From CAZPAV01 sp964584755 (GTDB lineage: Bacteria; Actinomycetota; Acidimicrobiia; Spongiisociales; UBA5794), in NCBI GenBank assembly GCA_964584755.1, contig CAZPAV010000002.1:1-64000 (forward strand): a DNA stretch of 64,000 nucleotides, written 5' to 3'. A program made the position numbers and the translations under genes. How positions within the stretch are numbered: the first letter of the stretch is position 1; each line of letters opens with the position of its first letter. This document shows, piece after piece, positions 40,922 to 52,053 of this stretch. The notes beneath the pieces were generated by a model. It worked only from the letters and a program-made list of their open reading frames with translations, was not told the origin of the DNA and made no database searches.

Positions 40922-42038
40922 TCAGGCGCGGTCCCCGGCGCTGCGCCGCCGCCACTGCAGGTAGGCGTCGATGAACCCGTCGAGATCGCCGTCGAGGACG
41001 CCTTGGACGTTGCCCACCTCACGTCCCGTGCGGAGGTCCTTCACGAGCTGGTACGGCTGGAGGACGTAGCTGCGGATCTGCCTCCCCCAGGCGGCCTCGG
41101 TCTGCTCGCCCCGGATGGCGCGAATCTGCTGCTGCTGCTCCTGCCGGGCCCGCTCCGCGAGCCGCGCCGCGAGGATCTGCATGGCCCGCGCCCGGTTCTG
41201 CATCTGGGAACGCTCCGCCTGGCAGGTGACGACGACCCCCGTGGGGAGGTGCGTGATCCGGACCGCCGAGTCGGTGACGTTCACGTGTTGACCGCCGGCG
41301 CCCTGCGAGCGGAACGTCTCGATCTTCAGGTCGTCCGGCACGATGTCGACCTCCTCCACCTCGACCTCGGGCACGACGTCCACACCGGCGAAGGAGGTGT
41401 GACGTCGAGCGTTCGCGTCGAAGGGACTGATACGCACCAGCCGATGGACGCCGCGCTCGCCCTCGAAGGTCCCGTAGGCGTGATCGCCCTCGATCGTGAT
41501 CGTGGCCGACTTGATGCCCGCCTCCTCGCCGGGCTGGTACTCGTCGACGGTGAAGGCGAACCCCGAGCGTTCCAGGTAGCGCGTGTACATGCGGAAGAGC
41601 ATGTCGGCCCAGTCCTGCGCGTCCACGCCCCCCGCCCCGGCGTGGATGGTCATGATCGCCGTCCGATCGTCGTACTCGCCGAAGAAGAGCGTCTCGCGTT
41701 CGAGCCGGGCGAGGTCCCGTTCCGCGGCGCGCAACTCCGCGACGACCTCCTCGAGCGCCCCGGCGTCCGACTCCTCGGTGGCGAGGTCGAGGAGCACCTC
41801 ACCGTCCTCGAGGGCCGCCTCGAGTCGTTCCACGTGGGCGATGGTCTGCTCGTGACGGGCGAGCGTGCGTGTCACCGCGCGCGCCCGCTCCTGGTCCTGC
41901 CAGAGATCGGGCGCCGAGGCCTCCTCGCGGAGACGGGGCAGCTCCGCGGCCTTGCCGGCGACGTCAAAGGAACCTCCGGGCGTCGTCGAGACGGGAGCGG
42001 AGGTCTTCCAGGAGGGCGCGGGCCTCTGCGGGTTCCAT
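40922..42038 (-). CDS. prfB: Peptide chain release factor 2, with programmed +1 frameshift
   Basis: RF2 ends translation at UGA and UAA. Frame one runs from ATG 42038 for 24 codons to CTT TGA (TGA at 41964-41966). Skipping one T gives the second frame from GAC at 41965 to the stop at 40922, for 371 residues in total. The shift site is CTT-TGA-C with an internal CGGAGG Shine-Dalgarno three bases upstream, the classic autoregulatory arrangement of prfB. The body has the SPF anticodon-like tripeptide (ISPFDANARR) and GGQ (GAGGQHVN). ATG lies 7 bases after TACCCT with no Shine-Dalgarno, so it is probably leaderless. Confidence 0.95.
41963..41978 (-). other. prfB programmed frameshift site
   Basis: On the minus strand this reads CGG AGG TTC CTT TGA C. 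CGGAGG acts as an internal Shine-Dalgarno, CTT is the slippery codon and TGA is the RF2-decoded stop. Low RF2 pauses the ribosome at TGA and favours the +1 shift. Confidence 0.93.
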
Positions 42039-42045
42039 GGGCGGC

Positions 42046-42051
42046 AGGGTA
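42046..42051 (-). promoter_or_regulatory. -10 box TACCCT for prfB
   Basis: TACCCT on the minus strand ends 7 bases before the ATG at 42038; no Shine-Dalgarno site. Confidence 0.5.
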
Positions 42052-42100
42052 GCGGTGGAAGGCGGCGGGCCGGTGCTCCTCCGACGCCCGGTCGCACGGC

Positions 42101-44764
<2,664 letters not shown>

Positions 44765-44773
44765 GCCACCCGG

Positions 44774-44779
44774 ATACTA
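44774..44779 (-). promoter_or_regulatory. -10 box TAGTAT for secA
   Basis: TAGTAT on the minus strand ends 9 bases before the secA ATG at 44764. Confidence 0.5.
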
Positions 44780-44825
44780 CGGCGAGACCGGCCGTTGCCG
44801 AACCCTCTCGGGTCGACCGGGGCGC

Positions 44826-46178
44826 TCACCCCTCGACGAGCGCCGTCTCCGCCACGAGCTCGAGGAAGGCGGCGGGATCCACCCCGGCGTCGCTGGGGAG
44901 CACCTGACGAGCGACCTCCTCGACGACGACCGGCCGCGGTTCGGGGTCGGCGACGCGCCCGCCGTCCGATCCGAGCACGACGAGGGCCGGGACCGGCGCG
45001 CCGATCTCGGAGGCCCGGCCCACCACGACGACCGTCTCGCCACCGCGCAGGAGGAGGACCGATCCGGGCGGGTAGACGCCCATCATGCGGATGAAGGCGT
45101 GGACGAGCTCGGGGTCCCACGCGCTCCCGACGCCCCCGAGGAGGATCTGGAGGGCACGGGCCGGGCTCTCGGCCCTCCGGTAGGCGCGTCGCGAGGTGAT
45201 CGCGTCGTAGGTGTCGACGACCTGGACGAGCCGGCTGTAGACGTGGGGCCGACCGTCGCGGGTGATGGCCGGATACCCGGCGCCGTCGTACCGGGCATGA
45301 TGCTCGAAGGCCACCGTCGCCGCGATCTCGCTCCCCCGGCCCCCGGCGGCGAGGATGGCGAGCGCGCCCTCCTGGGGATGGATCGTGATCTCCTTCCACT
45401 GCTCGGCGTCGAGGCGACCGGGGTAGTTGAGGACCGCCGGGGAGACGGCCACCTTCCCGATGTCGTGGAGAACGGCGCCGACGCCGGCGGGGATCAGGAC
45501 GTCCCGATCGACGCCGACCATCCGGCCCATGGCGAGCGAGAGGATGCACACGTTGACCGAGTGGAAGAAGGTGTACTCGTCGTGGCTCCTCACCGTGGAG
45601 AGGAGGAGCACCGCCCCCGGATGCGCCACGGCGTGCTCGAAGAGGCCCTCGACGGCGGTGACCACCGTGCCGAGCTCGAAGGCGCCCCGTGTGGCGATGG
45701 CTCCGGTCACCTTCCGCACCGCGTCGAGGACGTGGCCGTACGACGCCCGGAGGCGGTTCGCCGGGGTGGTGGCGAGGTCCAGATCGAACGCCATCGCCTC
45801 GTTGAGCCGGATCGTGCCGTCGGCGGGGAGGTCACCGGAGCAGCCGCCGACGAACGCCCCGAGATCGAAGAGGTCCGCGGCGGACACCGGGTGGGTGAAG
45901 GTGAGGGACTCGATGCCGCGGCGCTCCATCTCCTGGAGGAGGCCCCGATACTCGAGCGACGTGTGCGGGACGATGTCCCGGTCCCGAAAGAACGCCTCCT
46001 GGTGGATGGTGAGCACGACCTCGGCGTCGGCGCCGAGGAGCCGCCCCGTGGCCTGCAGCGCCGCGGCGACGGCCTCCTCGGTCACGGGATGTCCCTCGGG
46101 GTACAGGCCGACCTGGCAGGAGAGCCGGCGGAGCGCCGCGAGGAAGCCCGCGACTCGCTCCTCTGCCGGCCTCCTCAT
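44826..46178 (-). CDS. HD-GYP domain protein with N-terminal LYP-type domain
   Basis: 450 residues. The HD-GYP metal and signature residues are present: HSVNVCILSLAMG (His), VLHDIGKVAVS (HD), EITIHPQEGA (His), EHHARYDGAGYP (HH and GYP) and VVDTYDAITSRRAY (Asp), so c-di-GMP hydrolysis is likely. The HHE Glu is Ala. The N-terminal ~110 residues (LRRLSCQVGLYPEGHP...AFFRDRDIV...GIESLTF) resemble the N-terminus of the HEAT protein encoded just upstream. ATG overlaps that gene's stop (ATGA). Last gene of the hpf-regulator-HEAT-HD-GYP run. Confidence 0.87.
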   Translation of the reverse strand: MRRPAEERVAGFLAALRRLSCQVGLYPEGHPVTEEAVAAALQATGRLLGADAEVVLTIHQEAFFRDRDIVPHTSLEYRGLLQEMERRGIESLTFTHPVSAADLFDLGAFVGGCSGDLPADGTIRLNEAMAFDLDLATTPANRLRASYGHVLDAVRKVTGAIATRGAFELGTVVTAVEGLFEHAVAHPGAVLLLSTVRSHDEYTFFHSVNVCILSLAMGRMVGVDRDVLIPAGVGAVLHDIGKVAVSPAVLNYPGRLDAEQWKEITIHPQEGALAILAAGGRGSEIAATVAFEHHARYDGAGYPAITRDGRPHVYSRLVQVVDTYDAITSRRAYRRAESPARALQILLGGVGSAWDPELVHAFIRMMGVYPPGSVLLLRGGETVVVVGRASEIGAPVPALVVLGSDGGRVADPEPRPVVVEEVARQVLPSDAGVDPAAFLELVAETALVEG

Positions 46179-48160
46179 CCCTCCCACTCCGCGAGCGTGG
46201 TGCGGGCGGCCCGACGCAAGGCTCGGGCGCGCCGCCCGAGGACGAGCCGGCGTCGGGCGAGCCGGCGCAGGAGGGCGGCACCCACCGGCCCCTCGAGAAC
46301 GCCGAGGACGTGCACCACCTCGACGGCCGTGTCGAGCGGCATCCTCCCCGAGGCGAGTGCCTCGGAGGCGAGCCGGTCGACGTCGTCGAGCTCGGAGCCG
46401 CGCAGCAACCGGACCGCCGCCCGGCGCACCTGCTCGTGCTCGTCGGAGAGCCCCCGCACGACGTACCCGGTCGCCGCGGATCGCGAGAGGCGCACGAGGG
46501 CGCGCAGACACTCGGTGCGCACCCGGTGGTCGGCGTGTCCGAGGACCGTCCGGACCGCGCCCACCGCGTCCGCGTTCCCGGTGCGACCCAGCGCCAGGAC
46601 GAGGTTCCGCACCAGGTACCACCGCGGGTCGCCGAGATGGATCGCCACGTCCGCGGTCCTCCCCCGGGCCGCGATGGCGAGCAGGTCGACGAGCCACCGC
46701 CGCTTCGACCGATCCTCCTCCTCGGCGAGTCGACCGACGAGGCGCTCGACGCCCACCCGTCCCAGCAACGCGAGGATCTCGGCGACGGACTCCGGCTCGG
46801 CCTCCTCGAGCCCGGCGAGTCGTTGCAGGAAGTCCTCGGTGACCATGCGCTCCAGGGCCCCGGTGACGGCCTCGACGCGGGAGAGCGGGTACGGCGGGTC
46901 GCGCAGGATCCCGCCGAGGAGTCGTGCCGCCGCCGCCGGGTCGTCCCGTCGCAGGTGACGGGAGATCCGACCCGTCCAGACGCGCACCACCCGGCGGAAG
47001 CGATCGTCGCGTCGCTCGCACCCCAGCAGGGCGCGCAGGATCGTCAGCTCCGCGGCGGCGTCGTCCACCGGGACCTCCATCTCGAGCCGGAGGGCGTCGA
47101 GCTCGTCGTCCCGGCTCCCGCGCCGCGCCGCGTCGAGCACGGCGGCGACCCGTTCGGCGACCGCCCGCCGTGCCTCCTCCACCTCGGCCGCCGACCGCAA
47201 CCCGGCGAGGAGGTCGAGCGGATGGCCTCCGCTCCGGTCGGCCGAGGCCTCGACGGCGTAGCCGAGCAACGCCTCCTGCGCGGACGGGGGGAGGTCGCCG
47301 GCGAGGTCGACGAGGTCGTTCCCCGAGAACTGGTCGAGGAACACCTGGTGGGACGGGAGGGAGAGGTCCTCGAGGACCCGGTGCAGGATCTCCACCTGGA
47401 GCCACCGCGGGAGGTGGAAGAAGGACTCGATGAAGGACCGCACCGTACGGTACGGGTCGTCGACGGGCAGCCGGATGCCCGCCAGCAACGGCGGTCCTGG
47501 CCGGGACAGGCTCGTCTCGATACGATCGTGGAGCTCGTGGAACGCCTCGAGGAAGGCCACCACCGACGCCGTACCCCGCTCCCGCGCCACGAGCGCGGCG
47601 ATCTCCACGGGCGCGGCGCCGCGGAGCGCGATGCGGGCCGCCTCGGGGAGACCCTCCGGCTCCAGCGCCGCCGTCTCCACGGGAACGGCGGCGATCCCCG
47701 CGGCGTCCGGGTCGAGGTTGAGGAGCCCCCGCTGGCGCACCCGGATCCCCACGCCGGCGGCCCCCACGAGACGCGCCGCGATCCCGCTCGCCGCCGTCAC
47801 CTCGTCGTCGTCGTCGGCGGCGAGCACGGCGAAGAACGCGTCGAGCCCGTCGGGCGACGTCTCCGCCACGAGCTCGATGGTCTCGACGTCGTGGAGGAAG
47901 AGCCGCCGTGCCAGCCGCTCGGTTCCGTCGCGCTCGGGGAGGACCTCCTCGCCGTCGATGAAGAACGTCCCGGGTCCCACCCCGATGACCGGGAGCTCTC
48001 CGACGGCCGCCTCGAGGGTCGCCACGGCCCGGAGGAAGGGAGGCTGACGGCGCGGATCGGGGTAGAGCCGGTACGTCGACCAGGCCGCCCCGAGGGCGTC
48101 GAGGACCCGGACCGCCCGCTGTCGGGTCGTGTCGAGGGCGCGGATGGGAGTCATGGTCAC
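46175..48160 (-). CDS. HEAT-repeat protein with N-terminal LYP-type domain
   Basis: 661 residues. The N-terminal ~110 residues (STYRLYPDPRRQPP...GTFFIDGEEVLPE...VETIELVAETSPDGLDAFFAVL) look like a domain shared with the following HD-GYP protein. The middle is helical, and the C-terminal ~250 residues hold HEAT-like repeats (GDPRWYLVRNLVLALGRTGN, HADHRVRTECLRALVRLSR, DEHEQVRRAAVRLLRG). HEAT repeats usually scaffold proteins. Probably a partner or regulator of the HD-GYP enzyme (inference). GTG at 48160 overlaps the response regulator stop; ATG at 48154 is an alternative start. Confidence 0.82.
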   Translation of the reverse strand: MTMTPIRALDTTRQRAVRVLDALGAAWSTYRLYPDPRRQPPFLRAVATLEAAVGELPVIGVGPGTFFIDGEEVLPERDGTERLARRLFLHDVETIELVAETSPDGLDAFFAVLAADDDDEVTAASGIAARLVGAAGVGIRVRQRGLLNLDPDAAGIAAVPVETAALEPEGLPEAARIALRGAAPVEIAALVARERGTASVVAFLEAFHELHDRIETSLSRPGPPLLAGIRLPVDDPYRTVRSFIESFFHLPRWLQVEILHRVLEDLSLPSHQVFLDQFSGNDLVDLAGDLPPSAQEALLGYAVEASADRSGGHPLDLLAGLRSAAEVEEARRAVAERVAAVLDAARRGSRDDELDALRLEMEVPVDDAAAELTILRALLGCERRDDRFRRVVRVWTGRISRHLRRDDPAAAARLLGGILRDPPYPLSRVEAVTGALERMVTEDFLQRLAGLEEAEPESVAEILALLGRVGVERLVGRLAEEEDRSKRRWLVDLLAIAARGRTADVAIHLGDPRWYLVRNLVLALGRTGNADAVGAVRTVLGHADHRVRTECLRALVRLSRSAATGYVVRGLSDEHEQVRRAAVRLLRGSELDDVDRLASEALASGRMPLDTAVEVVHVLGVLEGPVGAALLRRLARRRLVLGRRARALRRAARTTLAEWEG

Positions 48161-48807
48161 CCCAGCGAGATGAGGTTCTCCCGGACGGCGTACAGCACCG
48201 CCTCGTTCCGGGAGTGGAGGCCGAGCTTGTCCAGGATGTTCCGGATGTGGTTCTTGACGGTGTTCTCGGAGATGTACAGCTCCTCACCGATCTCGCGGCT
48301 CGTCCGTCCGTCGGCGACGAGCTGGAGGACCTCGAGCTCCCTCCCGGTGAGCGTCGGCTTCCGTGACTGCAGGAGCTCCTGATGGCGGAGGAGCTGCCGG
48401 CACCCGTCGAAGAGCTTGCCGGCCATCTGCGGGGAGATGACCGCCCCGCCTCGTCCCACCGCCTCGATGGACTCGACGAGGGTCGGGAAGGGCATGTCCT
48501 TGACGATGTAGCCGCGGGCACCCGCCCTGATGGCGGCGAGGAGGTCCTCCTCGGACTCCGAGCCGGTGAGGAGCACGACCTGCACCCCGGGCACCACCGC
48601 GGTGATCTTCTCCACGACGTCGAGCCCGGAGAGTCCGGGCATGAGCACGTCGAGGAGGACGATCTCGGGCCGGGTCTCCTCGGCGACGGCGACGGCGGCC
48701 TCGGCACCGTCCGCCTCCCCCACCACCTCGAACCCTGCCTCCCGGAGGGCCGAGGTCAGGCCTGCCCGGAACAGCGGTACATCGTCGACGACCAGCAGTC
48801 TCTTCAT
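48157..48807 (-). CDS. NarL/LuxR-family response regulator
   Basis: 216 residues. Receiver domain with VVDDVPLFRAG, phospho-acceptor Asp53 in LLDVLMPGLSG, and GYIVKDMPFP (Lys). The C-terminal HTH reads LTGRELEVLQLVADGRTSREIGEELYISENTVKNH. No histidine kinase gene is adjacent, so its signal is unknown. The gene starts one base after the hpf stop and overlaps the HEAT gene by four bases, placing it in one unit with ribosome hibernation and c-di-GMP turnover genes. Confidence 0.92.
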   Translation of the reverse strand: MKRLLVVDDVPLFRAGLTSALREAGFEVVGEADGAEAAVAVAEETRPEIVLLDVLMPGLSGLDVVEKITAVVPGVQVVLLTGSESEEDLLAAIRAGARGYIVKDMPFPTLVESIEAVGRGGAVISPQMAGKLFDGCRQLLRHQELLQSRKPTLTGRELEVLQLVADGRTSREIGEELYISENTVKNHIRNILDKLGLHSRNEAVLYAVRENLISLG

Positions 48808-48808
48808 G

Positions 48809-49360
48809 TCACTCCGGTTCGATGAGCCCGAGATCTCCGTCCCGCCGGTGGTACAGCACGCAGTGCTTCCCCGAATCGGCATCGAGGAAGAAGAAGAAGT
48901 CGTGGCCCAACATCTCCATCTGCAGCGCGGCCTCCTCCGACGTCATCGGCTTCATGGCGAACCGTTTCGTCCTCACGATGGCGGTCCCCCGATCCCGTTC
49001 TTCTTCGACCGCCTCTCTCCCCGCATTGAGACCTTTGTCCGCACCGCGCAGCCGGTTCCGGTCGACGAGGCGCTGCTTCAGGCGGCGGAGCTGCCGCCCG
49101 TACTTCTCGGTCGCGGCATCGAGGGCGGCCCGCACGTCGAAGGCGGCCACCGCCACGCGCACGACGTGCCCCGCGGCACGGCCGGTGATCTCCACCTCGT
49201 AGCGAGCGTCGGTCTGTCGAGGGTTCGGGCTCTCGCTGAACTCGACGTCGACGTCACCGCCGCCGTCGAAGAAACGGGCGGCCCGCCCGACCTTCTCCTC
49301 GGCGAGGGCCTTGAGCTCGTCACTGAGCGGGACGTTCCGTCCATGCACGCGCACGGTCAC
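48809..49360 (-). CDS. hpf: Long-form ribosome hibernation promoting factor HPF
   Basis: 183 residues. An N-terminal ribosome-binding domain (VRVHGRNVPLSDELKALAEEKVGR..., DARYEVEITG) and a C-terminal dimerisation domain (KRFAMKPMTSEEAALQMEMLGHDFFFFLDADSGK, written here in parts) define long HPF, which forms inactive 100S ribosome dimers in stationary phase. The GTG start at 49360 follows AAAGGAG by five bases. It heads the run hpf-response regulator-HEAT-HD-GYP. Confidence 0.94.
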   Translation of the reverse strand: MTVRVHGRNVPLSDELKALAEEKVGRAARFFDGGGDVDVEFSESPNPRQTDARYEVEITGRAAGHVVRVAVAAFDVRAALDAATEKYGRQLRRLKQRLVDRNRLRGADKGLNAGREAVEEERDRGTAIVRTKRFAMKPMTSEEAALQMEMLGHDFFFFLDADSGKHCVLYHRRDGDLGLIEPE

Positions 49361-49474
49361 GGTGGCTCCTTTCGTACGGGGGACTCGGGACGGCGTCGCG
49401 CCGTCCGTGGGGGGAGCGTCCGGGCACGGCCGGGCTCGATCTCCGCTGCTGCGCCCGCCCGACCGGCGTTCGCG

Positions 49475-50071
49475 TCACTCGACCTCCCGGACTCGACCGG
49501 AGGGGATCGCTCCACCGTCCATGCTACCCCGCGCGGTGGCGGTGAGCGCGCGGATCGGCCGGCAGGCGAGGGCCCGGAACGCCGCCTCGAGCGACCCGCC
49601 GGTCGTGACGACGTCGTCGAGGAGGACCGCTCCGGGACCGCACGCGCCCCGTACCCGGAAGCGCAGCGCGGCACGGGCCGACCGTGAGCGGCCGGCCTGC
49701 CGCGGCCACCACGGGGGCACGTCGAGGAGCCGCGCCACCGGGAGTCCCGATCGCCGCGACAGGGCCCGGGCGATCTCCACCGCCGGGTCGGTCCCGTACC
49801 GGATCCGCCGCGCCCACACCCGCGGCAACGGAACGAGGACGCGGGCGTCCTCCCCGAGCAGCGGGAGCAGCGCGGCCCCGAGGAGGTCGGCCGCGGCGAG
49901 GACCCCCCGGTACTTGAGGAGATGGACGAGGCGCCGGGGGACGCCGTCGTGGGGAAAGGCGGAGCGCACGGAGAGCGCGCCGACCCGGCGCTCCCGCGCC
50001 CCGCCCCGCAGGGCGGCGCGGCACCGGGGACACGGCGACGGTCCGGGACGCAGGCATACGAGACAGGCCAT
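49475..50071 (-). CDS. comF: ComF family phosphoribosyltransferase-like protein
   Basis: 198 residues. An N-terminal zinc finger (CLVCLRPGPSPCPRC) and a type I PRTase fold with the PRPP loop VLLDDVVTTGGSLEAA. ComF proteins are tied to natural transformation in some bacteria, but in actinobacteria the gene is often just a conserved neighbour of hpf-secA. ATG lies 6 bases after TACGGT. The gene diverges from the FtsH-like protease gene. Confidence 0.9.
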   Translation of the reverse strand: MACLVCLRPGPSPCPRCRAALRGGARERRVGALSVRSAFPHDGVPRRLVHLLKYRGVLAAADLLGAALLPLLGEDARVLVPLPRVWARRIRYGTDPAVEIARALSRRSGLPVARLLDVPPWWPRQAGRSRSARAALRFRVRGACGPGAVLLDDVVTTGGSLEAAFRALACRPIRALTATARGSMDGGAIPSGRVREVE

Positions 50072-50077
50072 GCCGCC

Positions 50078-50083
50078 ACCGTA
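50078..50083 (-). promoter_or_regulatory. -10 box TACGGT for comF
   Basis: TACGGT on the minus strand ends 6 bases before the comF ATG. Confidence 0.5.
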
Positions 50084-50162
50084 CGGGGCGGACCCGACGG
50101 ATTCGCGGCCAGGAGAGTCCTCGTAACCACTCTCCGTGCCTGCACGACGACCGACTGTGGTC

Positions 50163-50168
50163 TACAGT
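50163..50168 (+). promoter_or_regulatory. -10 box TACAGT for the FtsH-like gene
   Basis: TACAGT lies 27 bases upstream of the ATG at 50196, leaving a leader with the AGGAGGG Shine-Dalgarno site. Confidence 0.4.
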
Positions 50169-50195
50169 GGGGTCAGGCAGACGAGGAGGGAGCAC

Positions 50196-52043
50196 ATGAC
50201 ACTCGACGTCACCGCGGCGCGCGAGCGCGACCGCCGACGGCGACTCCGCCGTATCGCGTTCGTCCTCACCCTCCTCGCCGGGTGGCTCTGGTTCCGGATC
50301 CTCACCGGCAACCCGGTGCACCTCGGCCTCCCCGCGCTCTCTCCCGACGCCGTCATCTGGCTCCCCGGGATCCTCCTCATCCTCCTCCTCGGGCTCGTCC
50401 TGGCGGTCCCTCTCCTCGGCAACGGGCGCTCGCCGCACACGATCTACCTCCCCGAGCAGATCGAGGTGGGCTTCGCCGACGTGCGCGGCATGAGCGGCAT
50501 CCTCGGGGAGGTCCGGCACACCCTGGAGGTCTTCCTCAACCACCGCCGCTTCCGCGTGGAGATGGGCGGGATCCCCCGGCGGGGCGTCCTCTTCGAGGGA
50601 CCCCCGGGGACGGGGAAGACGCATCTCGCCAAGGCCATGGCGAAGGAGGCGGGCGTCCCGTTCCTCTACGTCTCCTCGACCGCGTTCCAGACGATGTGGT
50701 ACGGCGCCACGGCTCGCAAGATCCGCTCCTACTTCCGGCAGCTCCGCAAGGTGGCGCGCCGCGAGGGTGGTGCGATCGGCTTCATCGAGGAGATCGACGC
50801 CATCGGGGGCAGCCGCGGCGGCGTGCACGCCGCGACCACCGGCGATCGCGGGCTCGCCTGGACCACGGCGCCGTCCATCTCCCACGACGCCGGGGGGGTC
50901 GTCAACGAGCTCCTCATCCAGATGCAGAGCTTCGACGAGCCCACCCGCGGCGAGCGTCTCTACAACGCCCTCGTCCGCTCGGTGAACCGCTACCTCCCAC
51001 CCGGCCGCCGCCTCAAGGCCCGCCGGACGGCGTTCGCCAACGTCCTGCTCATCGGCGCCACGAACCGGGCCGACGCCCTCGATCCGGCGCTGCTGCGCCC
51101 CGGGCGATTCGACCGCATCCTCAGCTTCGGTCTCCCCGGCCGGCGGGACCGGCGGGAGCTCGTCGACTACTTCCTCGCCCGCCGGTCCCACGACCCGGCC
51201 CTCGACTCGGGGCGGGAACGGGACGGCCTCGCCGCCGCGACGATGGGGTACACGCCCGCCTCTCTCGAGCGCCTCTTCGACGAGGCCCTCCTCGTCGCGC
51301 TCCGGGAGGGCCGGGACGCCCTCACGCTCGCCAACCTGCGTCGGGCCCAGATGGAGGTGGAGATCGGCCTCCCCCACCCCGTGGAGTACACCGAGTCCGA
51401 GCGGCGACGCATCGCCACCCACGAGGCCGGCCACGCCACGGTGGCGCACGTCGCCGGGATCGGCCGCCGCCTCGAGGTGCTCTCCATCGTCAAGCGCCGC
51501 GACTCCCTCGGTCTCCTCGCCCACCGGGATGCCGAGGAGCGCTTCACCCACACCGAGACGGAGCTGCACGCCCTCCTCCAGATCGCGATGGGTGGCCTGG
51601 TCGCCGAGGAGCTCTTCTTCGGGGAGGCGAGCACCGGCCCCGCGGGGGACCTCACCGCGGCGACGGCACTCGCCGCGGACATCGTGGGGAGCTACGGCCT
51701 GGGCGGGTCGCTCGTGTCCTTCCGGGCCCTGGATCCCGGTGTCGTCGGCGGGAACCTCGTGGCGAAGGTCCTCGCCGACACGAGGGCCCGCGAGGTGGTC
51801 GACCGCCTCCTCGACGACGCCCGCCGCGAGGCGACGCGCCTCCTCTCCGAGAACCGTCACCTCGTCGCCGCCCTCCGGGACGCTCTCCTCGCCCAGGAGG
51901 AGCTCCTCGGAGACGAGATCCTCGAGGTGCTTCGGGAGGCCGAGGCACGCCGCATCGCGCGCCTCGATCACGTTCTCGTGGACCTCCGTCAGGAGCGCCG
52001 TCCCCGCGCCGGGCGCATCGACATCATGCCGGTCGAGGAGTGA
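50196..52043 (+). CDS. Divergent FtsH-like membrane AAA+ zinc metalloprotease
   Basis: 615 residues. Two N-terminal helices (~20-35 and ~53-74) are joined by a very short loop instead of the usual large FtsH periplasmic domain. The AAA+ part has Walker A GPPGTGKT (135-142), Walker B GFIEEIDAIG (195-204; Glu where Asp is usual), ATNRADALDPALLRPGRFDR (sensor and Arg fingers), and a ~30-residue insertion at 250-280. The M41 protease has HEAGH (409-413) and ASTGPAGDLTAAT for the third ligand. It may process specific membrane proteins; canonical FtsH would be encoded elsewhere. ATG 50196 is set by AGGAGGG. Confidence 0.88.
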   Translation: MTLDVTAARERDRRRRLRRIAFVLTLLAGWLWFRILTGNPVHLGLPALSPDAVIWLPGILLILLLGLVLAVPLLGNGRSPHTIYLPEQIEVGFADVRGMSGILGEVRHTLEVFLNHRRFRVEMGGIPRRGVLFEGPPGTGKTHLAKAMAKEAGVPFLYVSSTAFQTMWYGATARKIRSYFRQLRKVARREGGAIGFIEEIDAIGGSRGGVHAATTGDRGLAWTTAPSISHDAGGVVNELLIQMQSFDEPTRGERLYNALVRSVNRYLPPGRRLKARRTAFANVLLIGATNRADALDPALLRPGRFDRILSFGLPGRRDRRELVDYFLARRSHDPALDSGRERDGLAAATMGYTPASLERLFDEALLVALREGRDALTLANLRRAQMEVEIGLPHPVEYTESERRRIATHEAGHATVAHVAGIGRRLEVLSIVKRRDSLGLLAHRDAEERFTHTETELHALLQIAMGGLVAEELFFGEASTGPAGDLTAATALAADIVGSYGLGGSLVSFRALDPGVVGGNLVAKVLADTRAREVVDRLLDDARREATRLLSENRHLVAALRDALLAQEELLGDEILEVLREAEARRIARLDHVLVDLRQERRPRAGRIDIMPVEE

Positions 52044-52053
52044 GCCGGCCCGT

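Noticed and set aside
41964..41966. Inactivating stop codon in prfB
   Set aside because: It is the known programmed frameshift context (CGGAGG, CTT, TGA, C), not damage.
44826..48707. A single 1293-codon minus-strand open frame that spans the HD-GYP, HEAT and regulator genes
   Set aside because: The frame shares the HD-GYP stop, but its upstream part is an Arg/Pro/Ser-rich shadow of the HEAT and regulator genes; the real genes begin at 46178, 48160 and 48807.
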